Assembly (NCBI GenBank): GCA_012656075.1
Contig: JAAKBF010000032.1
Coordinates: 124,001-188,000, forward strand
Source of the DNA: Phytophthora hibernalis
Taxonomy: Eukaryota; Oomycota; Peronosporomycetes; Peronosporales; Peronosporaceae
DNA: 64,000 bases
Reading direction: 5' to 3'
Below, piece by piece: positions 19,645 to 31,284 of the stretch; position 1 is the first letter of the stretch; every line of letters begins with the position of its first letter. The position numbers were made by a program, and so were the translations under genes. Below the pieces are notes generated by a model. It made no database searches. It had not been told where the DNA came from and saw only the letters and a program-made list of their open reading frames with translations.

Positions 19645-21937
19645 TCAATCGGCGCAAGGCAACGCCAACGCGTGAGAAAACAATGCGTCGCTACATGTAG
19701 CTTCTGCCATAACTAGGGCCCTAGTCGTCGGTGGAAGCTTGTGGTACACACGACCCGTGTAGAGAATTGTAAGCAGGGAGACAGCAACAAGTGGAGCAAA
19801 CGTCCAGTTGAGCACGTACTGGATGCCAGGCAGACCCACGACCGTGATCGCGACATCACCGATGGCTCGTCCAAATGTACCAGCTTCCGTTGCCAGTAAT
19901 CCAGAATTGAATGTTCCCTTCGCAAAAGACTTCGGGATCGTCTTCGACAGCAGCGACATATTGACTCCTTCCAGGACGTTCGTGGAAATGAAGATGATCA
20001 CACCTCCCGCGACAAACTGCGCAACCGAGTAGTGACCATAATTCACGATGATGCCCACACCGACGAACATGGCGATTTCGGACAGAACAATCATTTCTCT
20101 GTCTTCGTAACGGAAGCTCATCCAGCCCACGACCATGTTGGTCGGGAACATCAACAGTCCCAACGCAGCGAGATAAATGCCGTTGTTGGTGGAGCCCCAG
20201 TTGAAATGGTACATTGCGATCGTCGAACTGGCCGTAATGAGGCACTCCAGCACCAGCTTGAGAACAATGTAAATGAAAAGCGATGCCACAACTGGCACAT
20301 TGCGCCAGAGCGATAACAGGGGCGGAGGGCTACCCATCATTGAGGTAGAACGCGAAATTAGCGGTGTGGTTTCGCCCATTTGGGCTGCAGCTACCGCGAT
20401 ACTTGAGTTTCCCATTCCGTTTTCGAGCATGGATCGACGGCGCTCTAGGAAGCGCTCCCTCTCCATGCGATCAGGCTCCTCAAACCAAACCACCAGTGCA
20501 ACAAGATAGATTGTCCAAAGCACAAACATAACCCAGCCCGGTGACGTCTCGGTCGTGATGTCAATGCCGGCAAACTTGTAGTCGGGTAGAAAGTGTAAAC
20601 CTGCCGCAAGTGCAGGACCTGCTGCCATGCCAAGGGCACTAGCCGTCACAAACAGCGCCGAGGCTTGTGTACGCTCCTCCCTCGAATAATTGTCGGCAAT
20701 GTAGCGTCGATTGATCGCCCGGGCACCACCAAAACCGTTGAGCATACGACCGGCCAAAGCCATAGCGACGCTATCGTACGTCAGTGCCAAGCCGTACAGC
20801 AAGTTACCGAGCATCAGACACACAGTTGCAAAACTCAGTGAAGCCTTGTACGAGTGGTTGGCCCACCAACTATAAAGCACAGCACTAGCAAGCGAGGCGA
20901 CCGGCGTCATACCCACGATGACACCACTCATAGATGCCTCAGCACCCAGCTCTGCCGCGTACTTGCCGCTTGTAGGAGCCACGATGTAATAATTCGTCAT
21001 ATACAGGAAAGTGTTGAGCATATTCAGCAAGCGCGATGGCTCGGACGCCTGCCTCAGCCGCTTGAGCATATCATACGTATCGTCGTCTTCGTCTTCCGAC
21101 GACTCGGCGTCGAAAATCAACGAGCGCGCCGCGACCGCCTTGACATACTGCGTTGACTTGTGCAGTCTGCGTCGCGCTTGTCCAATGCGGGTGAGCACCG
21201 GCTCATCCTCGGATATGGTTCGCGTCATCACCTTACTGGTAGCGTCCGTCGCGAGCTGCACTTCGATTTTGCGCAACTTGGTGAGCGCCGCTCGGATGCT
21301 CGCGATGATGGCCGAGATGCCTTCGTCGTGGTACAGCTGCTGCAAGTGCGAAGCCTGCGAGTCCGTGCGCGAGGACAGGTACGAGCCCATGATCTTGTGC
21401 TCCTTGAGCGTCTTGTCGTGCTTCTTGAGGATCTTACGGATGCCCGTGGCGTTGAGCTCCACAAAGTGCAGCAGGTTCACGAGGTCGTCCCCACGTAGCG
21501 GTACATGTCTGCGATCGAGTGCATGGCCTCAAGGTCGCCAGACGCGAGCCCCATCTGCTGCGTGCGCAGTCTCTGCAACGTCGTGGCGAACTCTCCCTGT
21601 TTGGTCAGGAAAAAGAGCACCACGCGCTCCACCTACAGCAGAAAACAACAAATAGTCATAAAAATAATCTTAAACACAGGAATTTCATGGTTTCCGCGGA
21701 GACAGACCTCTGAGTCCAGCGCATGCTTGAAATTCTCCTGTTCGTCGCGCGTCTGTTCGTGCTGGGCCTCCACCACCTTGCGCAGCTTCTTCTTGAGCTG
21801 CTTGTACTCGAGGTAGTGGCTGTGGATGGATCAACACATCAATGAGAGTATGGCCAATGAGTTCCCCAATTAAGTCAATCACATACCCGTTCCACTCGCC
21901 GCTGCGCCGCCGCCAGCTTCTTGGCGAATTGGACCAT
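19645..21937 (-). CDS. SPX-MFS phosphate transporter (vacuolar type)
   Basis: Exons on the minus strand are 21937-21887, 21819-21708 and 21632-19645, about 716 residues. The SPX domain is built from MVQFAKKLAAAQRRVER, HYLEYKQLKKKLRKVVEAQ, a helix ending in MHSIADMYRYVG, and the inositol-polyphosphate-binding basic helix GIRKILKKHDKTLKEH. A major-facilitator domain with about 11-12 helices follows, including AGRMLNGFGGARAINRRYI. This architecture is that of plant PHT5/VPT and related SPX-MFS phosphate transporters at the vacuole; SPX senses inositol pyrophosphates. A G run at about 21492 lacks one base relative to the conserved VGDDLVNLLHF, and exon 1 to exon 2 is one base out of phase; both look like consensus errors. 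A broken PHO84-type permease lies 14 kb away. Confidence 0.85.
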
Positions 21938-22161
21938 CGCCAGTCGGTATTAATAGTCGGTACTGGTGGTGGTCCCAACCCGAGACGGTTTTGAACGTCA
22001 GCGTATCCGCTTCGTGATTGGTGGGAAAGATCGGATTATGCACCAATGAATCGAGGCATTGAACAAATAGATGGGCGTTCTCTAAAAGGTGCTCATGATT
22101 ACCGGTACCACCATTTTTTAAGGCACTCGTTTTTAATATGTAGACCAACTATATGGACATA

Positions 22162-22433
22162 AAACCAACTATCCTGCAACTTAAGCATCTCTTACAGCAA
22201 CTGTACCCGACCCCTAAACCTCCCCTCCGGGGAGTGGCGTGGCAAATGTCGAGGTTTAGCTCACAGCGCGAAGGCTTCGCTTCGCACGTCGATGCTAAAC
22301 CTCTCTGGCCAAGCCCGTTCGTTTGACCCTAGTCTTGCAGCGCTGCGCTTGATCTCGCCGGCCGAAGCCGGCACCTTTGGTTGCTTTTTAGGTACTAGGG
22401 TTATTCGCCTGGCTTTAACGAGATAGTTGGTTT
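22162..22433. mobile_element. Small inverted-repeat element (272 bp), non-coding
   Basis: AAACCAACTATC (22162-22173) and GATAGTTGGTTT (22422-22433) are perfect 12-bp terminal inverted repeats. The interior is GC-rich and full of small hairpins, such as the one at GCGAAGGCTTCGC, and has no reading frame. The 13-mer AAAAGGTGCTCAT stands on both sides (22084-22096 and 22473-22485). No clean target duplication touches the repeats, so the class is open; a MITE is the simplest reading. The 22434-22544 remainder up to the Copia LTR has no feature. Confidence 0.6.
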
Positions 22434-22549
22434 ACGTAGGCACTTTCTTTTCTAAAAGGCGCGGCCGTCTTTAAAAGGTGCTCATTCAAGATGTTACATG
22501 TATTTAACACGGGGGTGCACTGCCAGCACCTCACGTAGGAAGGAGCTCG

Positions 22550-22734
22550 TGTTGAAAAGCCCTCGGATCTGGCGTCAGGATCTGGGGGATGCGCTGTTCT
22601 GGCGTCAGGATCCGGGCGGATGCGTCGCTCAGCTGTGACCTGAATGACGAAGGTAAGGAACGATAGCTAAGGATAGGCTAGGGACTTTGCAGAATCTCAC
22701 TTTCCATTATACTCTGAATCGTGCACTTCTAACA
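22550..22734 (+). repeat. Copia 5' LTR
   Basis: 185 bp, TGTTGAAAAG...CTTCTAACA. Compared with the 3' LTR it has about six substitutions and one single-base indel, so the insertion is not very recent. The target duplication GCTCG precedes it at 22545-22549. Inside it TCTGGCGTCAGGATC occurs twice. Confidence 0.92.
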
Positions 22735-24677
22735 GGTTTTGAGCCCAAGATGTAAGCGGAGCCAAGTCGCGCAAGGACCGACTCCGACGACGGAGTGGAG
22801 AGCACTGCCGTCGCCCGCGCAAGGGGCGACAGCAACCCCGGCAACCTCGCGTCCGGCGGCCACAGAGGCGGACGAAGCGTCGGAGCTGCTGACGTTGCTT
22901 CGTGGAGTCGTTGGTCGGCTGGACAAGCTGGAACAGTCCCAGACCAAGCTCGAGCAGCGCCTGGAGCCGCCCAAAAAGGACCCCAAGACCCTGATGGACA
23001 CGATCCTGTTCGCGTCGGCCCTGAGCCTCGGGTCCAGGATGCACATCGATTCGTTGGGTGGCACGCCGCACATGCAGACACCTCGCAGACCGACAGCGCC
23101 CCCGCAGTACTTCGGGCTGCATCACGGCCCACGAGCCGGGCTACGGCATGTCGGAGCTGCAAATGCTCTACGCGACGGAGCTCATCGCCCAAGCTGGCCA
23201 AGGAGCGCAGCGGCCACCAGCGGCGCCGGGGCCAGCACCTCCGCAGCCAGAAGCTCAGCCACCAGCCGTTCCTACGGCAAACCAGGGTGGGGGTTTCGAT
23301 ACCCGGACGCCCGCCAGAAGAAGCTGGAGATCCGCCCGTTCGACGGCAGGAGCTGTACATCGGGTTAGGTTCCGGTTTCCTGGATTGGGGCAGAAGATTC
23401 GAACGGCAGGTGGCGCTCGGGCAGTCAACATGCGGCTTCCCGTGGTCGGAGGACGTGAAGGTAGACCTCCTCGGCCACTACATGTCCGGTACAGCCGAGA
23501 GGTACTACAACAAGCAGGTGGACACGTGGTGGAACCAGTTGCCCACACTGCAGTACGTGATGGAGCGGATGCTGGACGCGTTCAAGCGAACATCACGCCT
23601 GCCTAAGCCATGAAGCTGTTCACGGCGCCAAAGGATACCAAGAGGTCGTGGCCCGAGCACTACATGTACCTCGTGGCCATCTCCGAAGCTACGGGGAACA
23701 GCGCCGACTACTTGGTGCTGAAAAACAATGTTCAGTACGCCTCCGCGCAGCTACGCACGGTGTTGATGACCAAGGTGGACCAGTCGCGGACCGACCACCT
23801 GCAGCACGCCGAGGAGCTCGCGCACTTCGCACAGTCTTGGGAGACCGAGTCGACCAAGCAGAAGTCGCTAGGACACAGTTAACGCGGTGAGGAACGCGAC
23901 AACCAGCGCCAGGAACGTCAGGAGATGCGAAGCTGTCACGAGTGCGGCCAAATGGGTCACCTGCGCGCAGCGTGCCCGGACCGCAAGGAGCGCGGGCACC
24001 TTACGCTGGCCGTCGGCGAGAAGTCCGGCGAACACGATGGCCTCTGGATCCTGGACAGTGGGTCCAGTCGCCACCTCGTGAACGACGAGTCGTTTCTCGA
24101 GAACGTCGAAGAGTGCAGCGGCGAGTGCGTGCAGCCTAATGGTGAATCGTTGAACATGGCAAGGTGATGCTGCGCGTCACGGCGTGCGGCGAGGAGCAGA
24201 TGGTAGAGCTCACCAACGTATACTTTGTGAAGGACGTAGTACGCAACCTTATCTCGTACGGGCTACTCGATTATCGAGGTTTCGAGCTGACCAAGCGAGC
24301 CGGACGACGCGTCGTTGCGGCCAAGGACGGCGGACGCGTGGAGTTCGACGCTGAGATGCGGAGCAACGTGTTGGTTGTGCCCGTTCCTGTGGGGCCGAGG
24401 CATGAGTTGCCGCTGGATGTGATTATGCCGCACTAAGCCAGGAGCTCGCCGAGTCAGTGGAAGTGTCGGGCAACGTGCAGAAGGGCACGCTGCTGGACTT
24501 TCACAAACGCTTGGCACACCTGAGATACGACTCGGTGGAGCGACTGGCTAAGAACCCGAGCTCCGGGATCCTCCAAACGGACCACAAGCGAGTGAACTGC
24601 CTGACGTGCGCCGAAGGCAAGCAGGCGAAGAACCGGCGGTCAAGAAGGACACCGGCGCCCACTCACCCATCGAAAGA
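22735..24677 (+). pseudogene. Copia gag, protease and integrase N-terminus, frame-broken
   Basis: Gag parts read LLGHYMSGTAERYYNKQVDT, then a stop, then TKRSWPEHYMYLVAISEATG. A CCHC knuckle, CHECGQMGHLRAAC, follows at about 23930. The aspartic protease active site is WILDSGSSRHLV with the DSG intact. The pre-integrase HHCC finger then reads LLDFHKRLAHLRYDSVERL and NCLTCAEGKQAK. At least four frame breaks or stops lie between these blocks, so no polyprotein can be made. The frame ends abruptly at the junction with LTR copy B. Confidence 0.85.
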
Positions 24678-25386
24678 GTACGAACCCTCGTTTGTACCCA
24701 TTTCAGTTTCGTACCCTCGGTCTTATAGAGCCGGGTACAGGATCACATACTGGGATCGGTTCACACTGGATATTTGTATTTAGATATAGGACTAGCCATA
24801 TGATTGACTACAGAGGCTCTCAGAGCCATAGATCAACACAAATAAACCAGCAGTCTTCCCCCAAGTCCCCAAGGGTCAAGTCCGTCTTCGGTAAGTCTAG
24901 CTAGCTTATTTTAGGGTCTGGATACGCTCGGCTTGTGGGATGCTGGTCAGCGAGCCTAAGGTACATTGAACCGAGGGTTTGTTGCTGGTCAGTCCAAGAG
25001 ATTAGAGTGGCCGAGTGTTGGGAGCGACCAGAAGTCGTCATTCACCATATATTATAGTGGAACCTAGTGTTTCATACATATTCTACTACCCGTCGAGGTT
25101 TTACCTCGGCAAACCCGTATTAGGCTTGACAGCCGGTACCCTTCCTTCTAAGGGACTGCGGGGTTCGCGCGAAAGCGCAATATTGCATACTAGCCCTCGC
25201 TCGTGGTGCAGGTTATTGGGTTGGCCTAATACAACCTAGTTGTACAGAGGGTCACATCCAACCCAGCGTAAGGGATCGTTCCTGGTCTTCAGGTTTGATC
25301 CAACGCTCGTTGATCTGACAAGGGAAAGCGAGTGTTGTTGGTGGGCTCATACCATTTGGTAGTGAGAATTTCTGCGTGGTCCTACA
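24678..25386 (+). repeat. LTR copy B of Gypsy-1 (5' LTR, left end missing)
   Basis: It matches LTR copy A from GTACGAACCCTCG to CCTACA with scattered substitutions and small indels. About 40 bp present at the left of copy A are lacking, so the junction with the Copia integrase frame is not a clean insertion end. The internal side is followed by a primer-binding site at 25394. Confidence 0.88.
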
Positions 25387-25393
25387 CGACAAC

Positions 25394-25411
25394 TGGTGCC
25401 GCGACCCGGGA
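25394..25411 (+). other. tRNA primer-binding site of Gypsy-1
   Basis: TGGTGCCGCGACCCGGGA lies seven bases after the LTR end. Its complement ends in CGGCACCA, the form of a tRNA acceptor 3' end with CCA. I could not assign the tRNA isotype by eye. The site fixes the orientation of Gypsy-1 as plus. Confidence 0.75.
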
Positions 25412-25501
25412 TTGGGAGTGACTTTCTGTGTGTCTTGGTTATATATAGGTTCTTACCCTAACGAGCATTCGAGAGAAGACAAGAGAAGAAGAAGAGAGAA
25501 G

Positions 25502-27836
25502 ATGGCGAGAGGAGCGAAGTCAGCGGTACCAGAAACGCCGATGCAGTCGAGCGGAGGGCACATCGAAGGTTCGGTGAGGTCCGATTCAACACTCGCGACC
25601 CCAAGTACCTTGGAGTCGATCAACGAGCGTTCGGACAGCTTCGACGTGCGGATGGACTACTCTGAAGCCAAATAAGATGATGAAGACGAATACCTGGAAG
25701 AAGCGACAGCGATGTCCGAGGTTTCGGAAGCCGCTACCGCCTCAGCAGGACGTAGCGGAGGGGTGAGGTCGCTCGCGCGTAACCTCACCGAGGAGTTGGA
25801 CGAAGTGGCTGGTCCTGAACCAGCTCACGAAGACCACGAAGATGGACTCGGCGATCTCCGATCGCTGACGATGACCGAGGACGCGAGTTCTCGGTCGACC
25901 AGCAGCCCCCCAGTTAATGGGGACCCTTCGACTGCCAACAAGGTTCTGGGGAGATGCGTGAAGGTGATGATGACGAAGAGCAAGCGGATGCTGGCCTTTG
26001 CGCCAAAGTCAATTCGACAAGCCGTGTGGATGGAACTCGGTGCAGAATTAGTTGTCCCAGTGGAATCGTGGAGCATCCAACAGGTGGCCGAGGACACGGT
26101 ACAACTGTTCCGCGCTATGCGCTGTGTGCCTCAAGCACTCCCCACCGAGGTCGACCTTCAAGGTTGGTCGATCGAAGATGCCGCGCTCTCTTTGCGCAAG
26201 TGGAAACAGAAGCTTCGGACGGTCTTCGGTATGCCTGAGCCGGGCTTCAACCGTCGGTCGAGCCTCTCACGCACGACCGAGGGGACGAGTCCATCAAGAA
26301 TCCCACTACCGACAACTCCTGGGCGACAGCCAGAGAAGTTGTCCGGGACGGGTGTGTTCTCAGCGAAAGGGACCGCTTTGGCGTACTTTCAAGATTCGCA
26401 CATGGTAACGCCTCGGTCAGCGGACCGTACCGAGCGATTGGCAAAGGGCTCCGAGGGTACGCGGACCGCTCCGACGGCGGGCTGAAGCACAAGTCGGACG
26501 ACGGACCGACGCTTCGATACGCACGACGACTCCTCGGACGATGATTCGTTCGACGTCGAAGACCAAAGGGGTGACGTGACTGGAGAATGGGCACGCCAAA
26601 TCCGTGAGCTTAGCTCGATGGAGAACGAGAGTTCCACACCGAGGCTTGAAATCACCACGCACCTTCGGTTGGGCAACATCAAACCCTATTTAGGCCTCCG
26701 AGACAAGAGTGAGAAGTCGATGCAATGGCTCCGAGCCTTCATCTATGAGATGAAGGGAACACACACGCCATCGAATGAATGGTGTATGGCGTTCGAGCTG
26801 AGCCTCCAAGATGACGCCCTGCATTGGTACCGACAACTCCCGCGGAAGACGAGACGAACGTGGAAATTGTTGAGTGATGCGTTCTTCAAGTACTACTGTT
26901 CCCGATTTAATCAATCGGCGAAAGCACGGTACTACTCGGCGAGGCGTGAAGAGAAGGAGCATGTTTGCGACTATCTGAACCGGCTCAATGGCTACGCCAG
27001 GAATGCCGGAGTACAATTCAATCACGGCGGTCGCGAGGCCAAGGATTATGTTGAACACTTTCTCGATACGTGCGAAGACCGAGCCTTGGAAGAGCGTCTG
27101 TGTCACATGCGAGTCAAGAATATTCACGACCTGGAAGACATGATAAACGATATCCTCCGACGCCGCGAGAGGAAAAAGGGACGCGAGGCCTCGGTACGAC
27201 GCCCCAAGGGCCAGGATGATAGTCGTCGCCGTGACGATGGACGCGCCGAGGATTCGCTGAACCCTAACGGCGTGACCGAGATGATGGTCGTCGTCCGGAA
27301 GATTGGTATCGGGATGACAACCGACGTCGAGACGATCGCCACTACCGACCGAGGATTACCCTCGCTGAGGCACTGACAGACATGGTCGCTGCGTTGAAGG
27401 TGGACGGCTCGGTCGACCTGCGAGGAGAACCTGCAGAGACATCGAGTGGAGGTTACGATGATACCGAGGGTTACGACCCGGAGTACTACCCTAGCAGGAG
27501 TGACCGAGGTTCGGACAGGTACTCGGAGGATGATTATGCTTCGGACGAAGGTCGTGGTCATGTGGCTGCCGCGAACGATTCAGAGCGTCGTCACGCCGCC
27601 GAAGGAACGTTCGCACGGGCTGACAATCGCCGGTTGAGGTTGGAAATAACCAATACCCGCACGACCGAGACAACCGAGGTCTAGGCGGACGTGATGGTCG
27701 CCGACAATATGGCCCGTGTACTGCCTGTGGAGGACGCACGCACTCTGCACACTATTGTTTCAAGAGGTGCAAGATGTGCAAGCAAGTCCACGATGCGGGA
27801 AAGTGCGAAGCATTTAACGAACTTGCGTCCTTCTGA
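25502..27836 (+). pseudogene. Gypsy-1 gag, frame-broken
   Basis: From the ATG at 25502 an acidic Ser/Thr-rich N-terminus stops at 25673 and reopens at 25712. The capsid-like part (26576-27376) has ALHWYRQLPRKTRRTWKLL, FFKYYCSRFNQSAKARYYSA and YLNRLNGYARNAGVQF, the usual pattern of oomycete Gypsy gag (cf. retrotransposon gag W..L..F). After further breaks two zinc-binding knots follow at about 27718-27815: CTACGGRTHSAHYC and CKMCKQVHDAGKCE. The frame stops at 27836. No protease or pol of this element follows, so it is a 5' fragment. Confidence 0.8.
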
Positions 27837-28980
27837 AAGCAAAGGTTGAGAAGAAGGACCAGTGGCGAAGCGCCTAATAAGATTGGCGGATCGGCTACGA
27901 GAAAGACGGGTCAAAGATGAGAAAATCGCGATCCCCGATTCCGCCAGAGAAGCTTGGGTGTCTCACGGGGACTATGCGTCCACGTCATGGGTTGATGTAG
28001 CAGGGGCGAGATCAAGTGAGATAAAGAAGATGGTACCGCAGATGAGTCCAGATCGACCTCGATCGGTGCGTCGGAATCTCCCGATTGACGATCGTGGCTC
28101 GATCGCTGAGTCAGCTGATCGTACCTCGATCGCCCCTCGATCGTAACACTTCGATCGCTCTTCGATCGTAACACCCCGATCGCTCTTCGATCGAGAATCC
28201 GCCAATCAACCAGCTGTCTTTCAAGATCGGGCGAAGACGACATCGACGAGTGTACGAAGGCCCCGGGAAGGATGGGTAAGAGCGGCGGCAGGTGACACGC
28301 AAGGCATCTAGCGGTTGTTTAGTGGAGTTCAGACAGTGTTTGGCTGAGATAGACATAACCATAAATCAGACTCGAATTTGCACTGAACATCGCAAGTGCC
28401 TTCCAGACGGGAAGAACATTGGCCCCATAAGGTGTTTGCATACTAGCGTTAGTAGATCTAGTGTTGTAGCGTAAGGATCGGATAACACATTGGCCGACCT
28501 TTCTACGCCTAAGTCTCTATCGTTCTAGTGCATACCTCGATCGACTGGATTACTGCTTGGCCGTCGATCGTCTTCGAACTCTCGTCAACTCAAGTCCCGC
28601 TATTGTAAGCGGCAAGCACCCAAAGGAAAGGAAAGGAAAATAAAACAACGCCCCACAAGGCATCCCCAGGCTTCGGATCAAGTCCAAGCCCTCGATCGAC
28701 TCTCGACAACACCCGATCGAGCCATATACTCGGCTGTAGCGTGAAGACTTCCGCGCTACTCCACCCCGTCCCAGCGTCCCGCCAGGACGTTCAAGACTTC
28801 TTGTCACTGCACTCTTCGGAGTCCCGAGAGAGCAGATCCAGCCCACCAACGGGTACACAAGGTGAGATCAAGTTGAGAAGATCACGGATCATCGGGGACC
28901 CCTCCGTTAGTTGGTGTCTGGGCGCAGTGGGAAGTCGGATCTGGCCTTAACAAGATTTTGGCTGATCCCGCTACACCACA
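27837..28980 (+). repeat. Probable 5' LTR and leader region of Gypsy-2
   Basis: No gene is present. The stretch is dense in CGATCG/GATC words, like the Gypsy-2 coding part at 45.7-52.4 kb and unlike the flanking Gypsy-1. It contains a short tandem duplication around 28138-28195 (unit about 25 bp built on CGATCGTAACAC...CGATCGCTCTT). GATTGGCGGAT (27884-27894) and ATCCGCCAATC (about 28195-28205) are an inverted pair. It ends at CACCACA just before a primer-site-like sequence, so its right edge is probably the LTR end; the left edge is not defined. Confidence 0.5.
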
Positions 28981-28981
28981 A

Positions 28982-28999
28982 TGGTGCGCGTGCCCGGAT
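28982..28999 (+). other. Primer-binding-site-like sequence of Gypsy-2
   Basis: TGGTGCGCGTGCCCGGAT resembles the Gypsy-1 site TGGTGCCGCGACCCGGGA and stands where an LTR should end. The match to a tRNA 3' end is weaker than in Gypsy-1, as expected for a decayed copy. Confidence 0.5.
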
Positions 29000-29978
29000 C
29001 TCTTGGTGACTCAGGATTTCACCGTGAGTCCGATAAAGAAGAAGTGCAAGTGAAGATTGAACAAGGGGAACAAGCGTCATTGGAGATCGGATCGACGACG
29101 ACGCCGCTGAATGAAGCGAGATCCGCAGATCGGCAGAGTGCTGGGAGGAGCACTGTCGACAGACAAGATATAGATCCGGATCTAGAGGAGAAACCTCGAT
29201 TTCCTCCCCAGGTCCCTTCGGGGACCCCGCAGATCTCGATGCGAATCGAGATCTGCAGAAGAACACAGAAGACCAGGTCAGCCTTGAGCCTTATGTGTTC
29301 TCCGCTTTCGCGGCCCCGGCCGTGAGAGAAGAGAAGGTCAAACGTGAACCTTACACGTTCGTCCCGTCCGGGATTCCCGCGTTTGCGATCGCGAAGACCG
29401 AACGCCCTGCGTTCACCGGTGTCGCGGCTTCCGAAGTTCCCAAGCAGATGCCGAAAAAGAAGAAAGGCAAGACTGCGAAGAAGAAGCTGAAAGCCCCGGA
29501 ATCGGACACCGAAGATCGGAGTGGAAGGAAGTTAAATTGGAGCAAGAACATGATGGCGATCGAGAAGGTGTATCACGAGAAGGTCTTGCGTGACTTCCTA
29601 TCTCAGAACCCAGTGATGAGATCGTTGCAGATTACCCGGATCGGGGACCCGAGTGGGCCGGTTAAGATTCCATATCCGTCGACCAATCCGTTGGAGGCGG
29701 AGCAGAGCCTGATGGATTTCCTGGACCAAGCCGGCCTGATAGCGGAAGCGTTTGATCCGGATCAGCTATTTGATATGGACCGGACCGCCATCCAGACGTC
29801 GACGCATACCCTGTTCCAGATCGTGAAGTCGCTGGTCGGTGAAGCCCCAAGGATCACCAGTCGACAGCCATCTACGGTGACTGATAGCTCTGGAGCTCAG
29901 ACGGGTCCTCACATTACGAGTCGGCTACGTCGGAACCAGATTCAGAAGGCCCGACGGTCCCGAAGCGAATGTCACTAG
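29000..29978 (+). pseudogene. Gypsy-2 gag, N-terminal part
   Basis: Two overlapping frames (to 29325 and 29295-29978) give an acidic Ser/Arg-rich start, then VREEKVKREPYTFVPSGIPA, a lysine-rich patch KKKKGKTAKKKLKAP, and a helical section with EKVYHEKVLRDFLSQNPVM and STNPLEAEQSLMDFLDQAGL. Codon and GATC usage match the gag and pol at 45.7-52.4 kb, and the order (leader, primer site, gag start) is what that element lacks, so the two are read as one element split here. The frame dissolves at about 29980. Confidence 0.6.
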
Positions 29979-31284
29979 GTCCGTCCGGCGAGTGGCAGCG
30001 TGTGTTGACGTACAGCACCTCTTCATTCTCTCGATGATCACAACCATGTGGGCGGTACACGCCACCGACCATCCCGCAACAAAGTCCCACCACCGCATCG
30101 CGGCTCGCCCCGCGCGATACTCAACGCATGGCAGCGCGCACCGCCCACTTCTCATCTGCACCCTCATCACTTCAGCAACTTGCCACTCCTAGATGCCGTG
30201 CATAGTCCTGTTCTGCTTGGGTGGGTCCCTGCATTATATACACAGCGAGAATTCTGTTTGTCCTTTCGGGATCCTCCTCACTTCAAATGTCAGCTTTGGT
30301 CTGCGTAGCTGGCATGCTCGGCGAGCAGACGACGCGAGGGAGCCAATGAGACCCTCGGCGGGTCCAGGTGGACCATGTAGCGATCAGGAGTGCCCCGTGT
30401 CCGCCGCCGATGCGTGCTATCGTGGTGGCACTTGTGAGGGAAGGATTTCTAAACTGAGCGAAAATGTTGGTGCACGCAAATGCTGTGATACATATGTATT
30501 AGAGTGTTGGTTTGGCCGACGCGTGTCACACACGGGCATTTGCAAGACTGTACATGTACAGTAATTGTACCACCAAATCTTGGTGGAATTGGACGAATGG
30601 TGGTGCCAACCACCGAATCCAAAGGTGTTTCTCGTATTTTGTCGCCAACGTGTCTGGCGACCAATGAACCGTGCAGCGAATATAACGTTACCCATGAAAA
30701 TGTACCTTTTCGTGCCACATCGCTCATCAAATGTTTCCAGATGATCATCAAATTGCTCAAAGACAATTCGTTTCGACAAAATGAAAGCCATTAGCGATCG
30801 TCGAACAAGTACTGTGGCCGCCAACCATTATTAAGTCGTGGTATGACCTGACCGTCTCTGATCTAAGACGCCAAACATCTCGAGCATATAAATGAAGTCC
30901 ATGGTGGTGAAGAAGTCTCAAATGGCGGAAATCGTCTGCAGCGGCATCTACGATGGGTTTGTGTTTGGCTTGGCATTTGCCACTCGAAACTGGCTTCACC
31001 TGTCAGCTCAACGACGTCGCTCATCCCGGTAGCGGTCTCACACCGCGCATCTCTAGCAGCTGAGAGCAATCATAAATCCTACGACATACAAGACCTGCCC
31101 TCAGCCTGAGAAATCATCGCGCGATGTACGGTGCACGAGAGGAAATGGTGTTTTACACAAATGGCTACAATAATGATGTGGTGCACATATGTGCGAGAGC
31201 TCCCAGTTCAGCTTTCGACCAAGACAAGAAAGACAAGCTAGTTTAAGAGGGTTTTATCCCCAGACGACACCAGACGACGCCATC
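29979..31284. other. Non-coding stretch between Gypsy-2 gag and the DIRS-like element
   Basis: No supported reading frame. It holds one diverged repeat (30692-30783) and small palindromes such as GTACATGTAC near 30551. It may contain the 5' terminal region of the DIRS-like element, but no split or inverted terminal repeat could be paired by eye. Confidence 0.5.
30692..30783. repeat. Diverged repeat shared with 36875-36965
   Basis: TGTACCTTTTCGTG followed by about 75 bp with matching blocks (TTTCCAGATGA, TTTCGACA) recurs inside the inverted-repeat element at 36839-37119. On the minus strand both copies read a similar peptide (LSK.VF.Q..HLE...C.TKRY.F), so the source was perhaps a coding transposon. 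Confidence 0.6.

Noticed and set aside
30417..30824. Transposase gene on the minus strand
   Set aside because: Two overlapping frames show a peptide shared with the MITE core but no DDE, HTH or other transposase motif.
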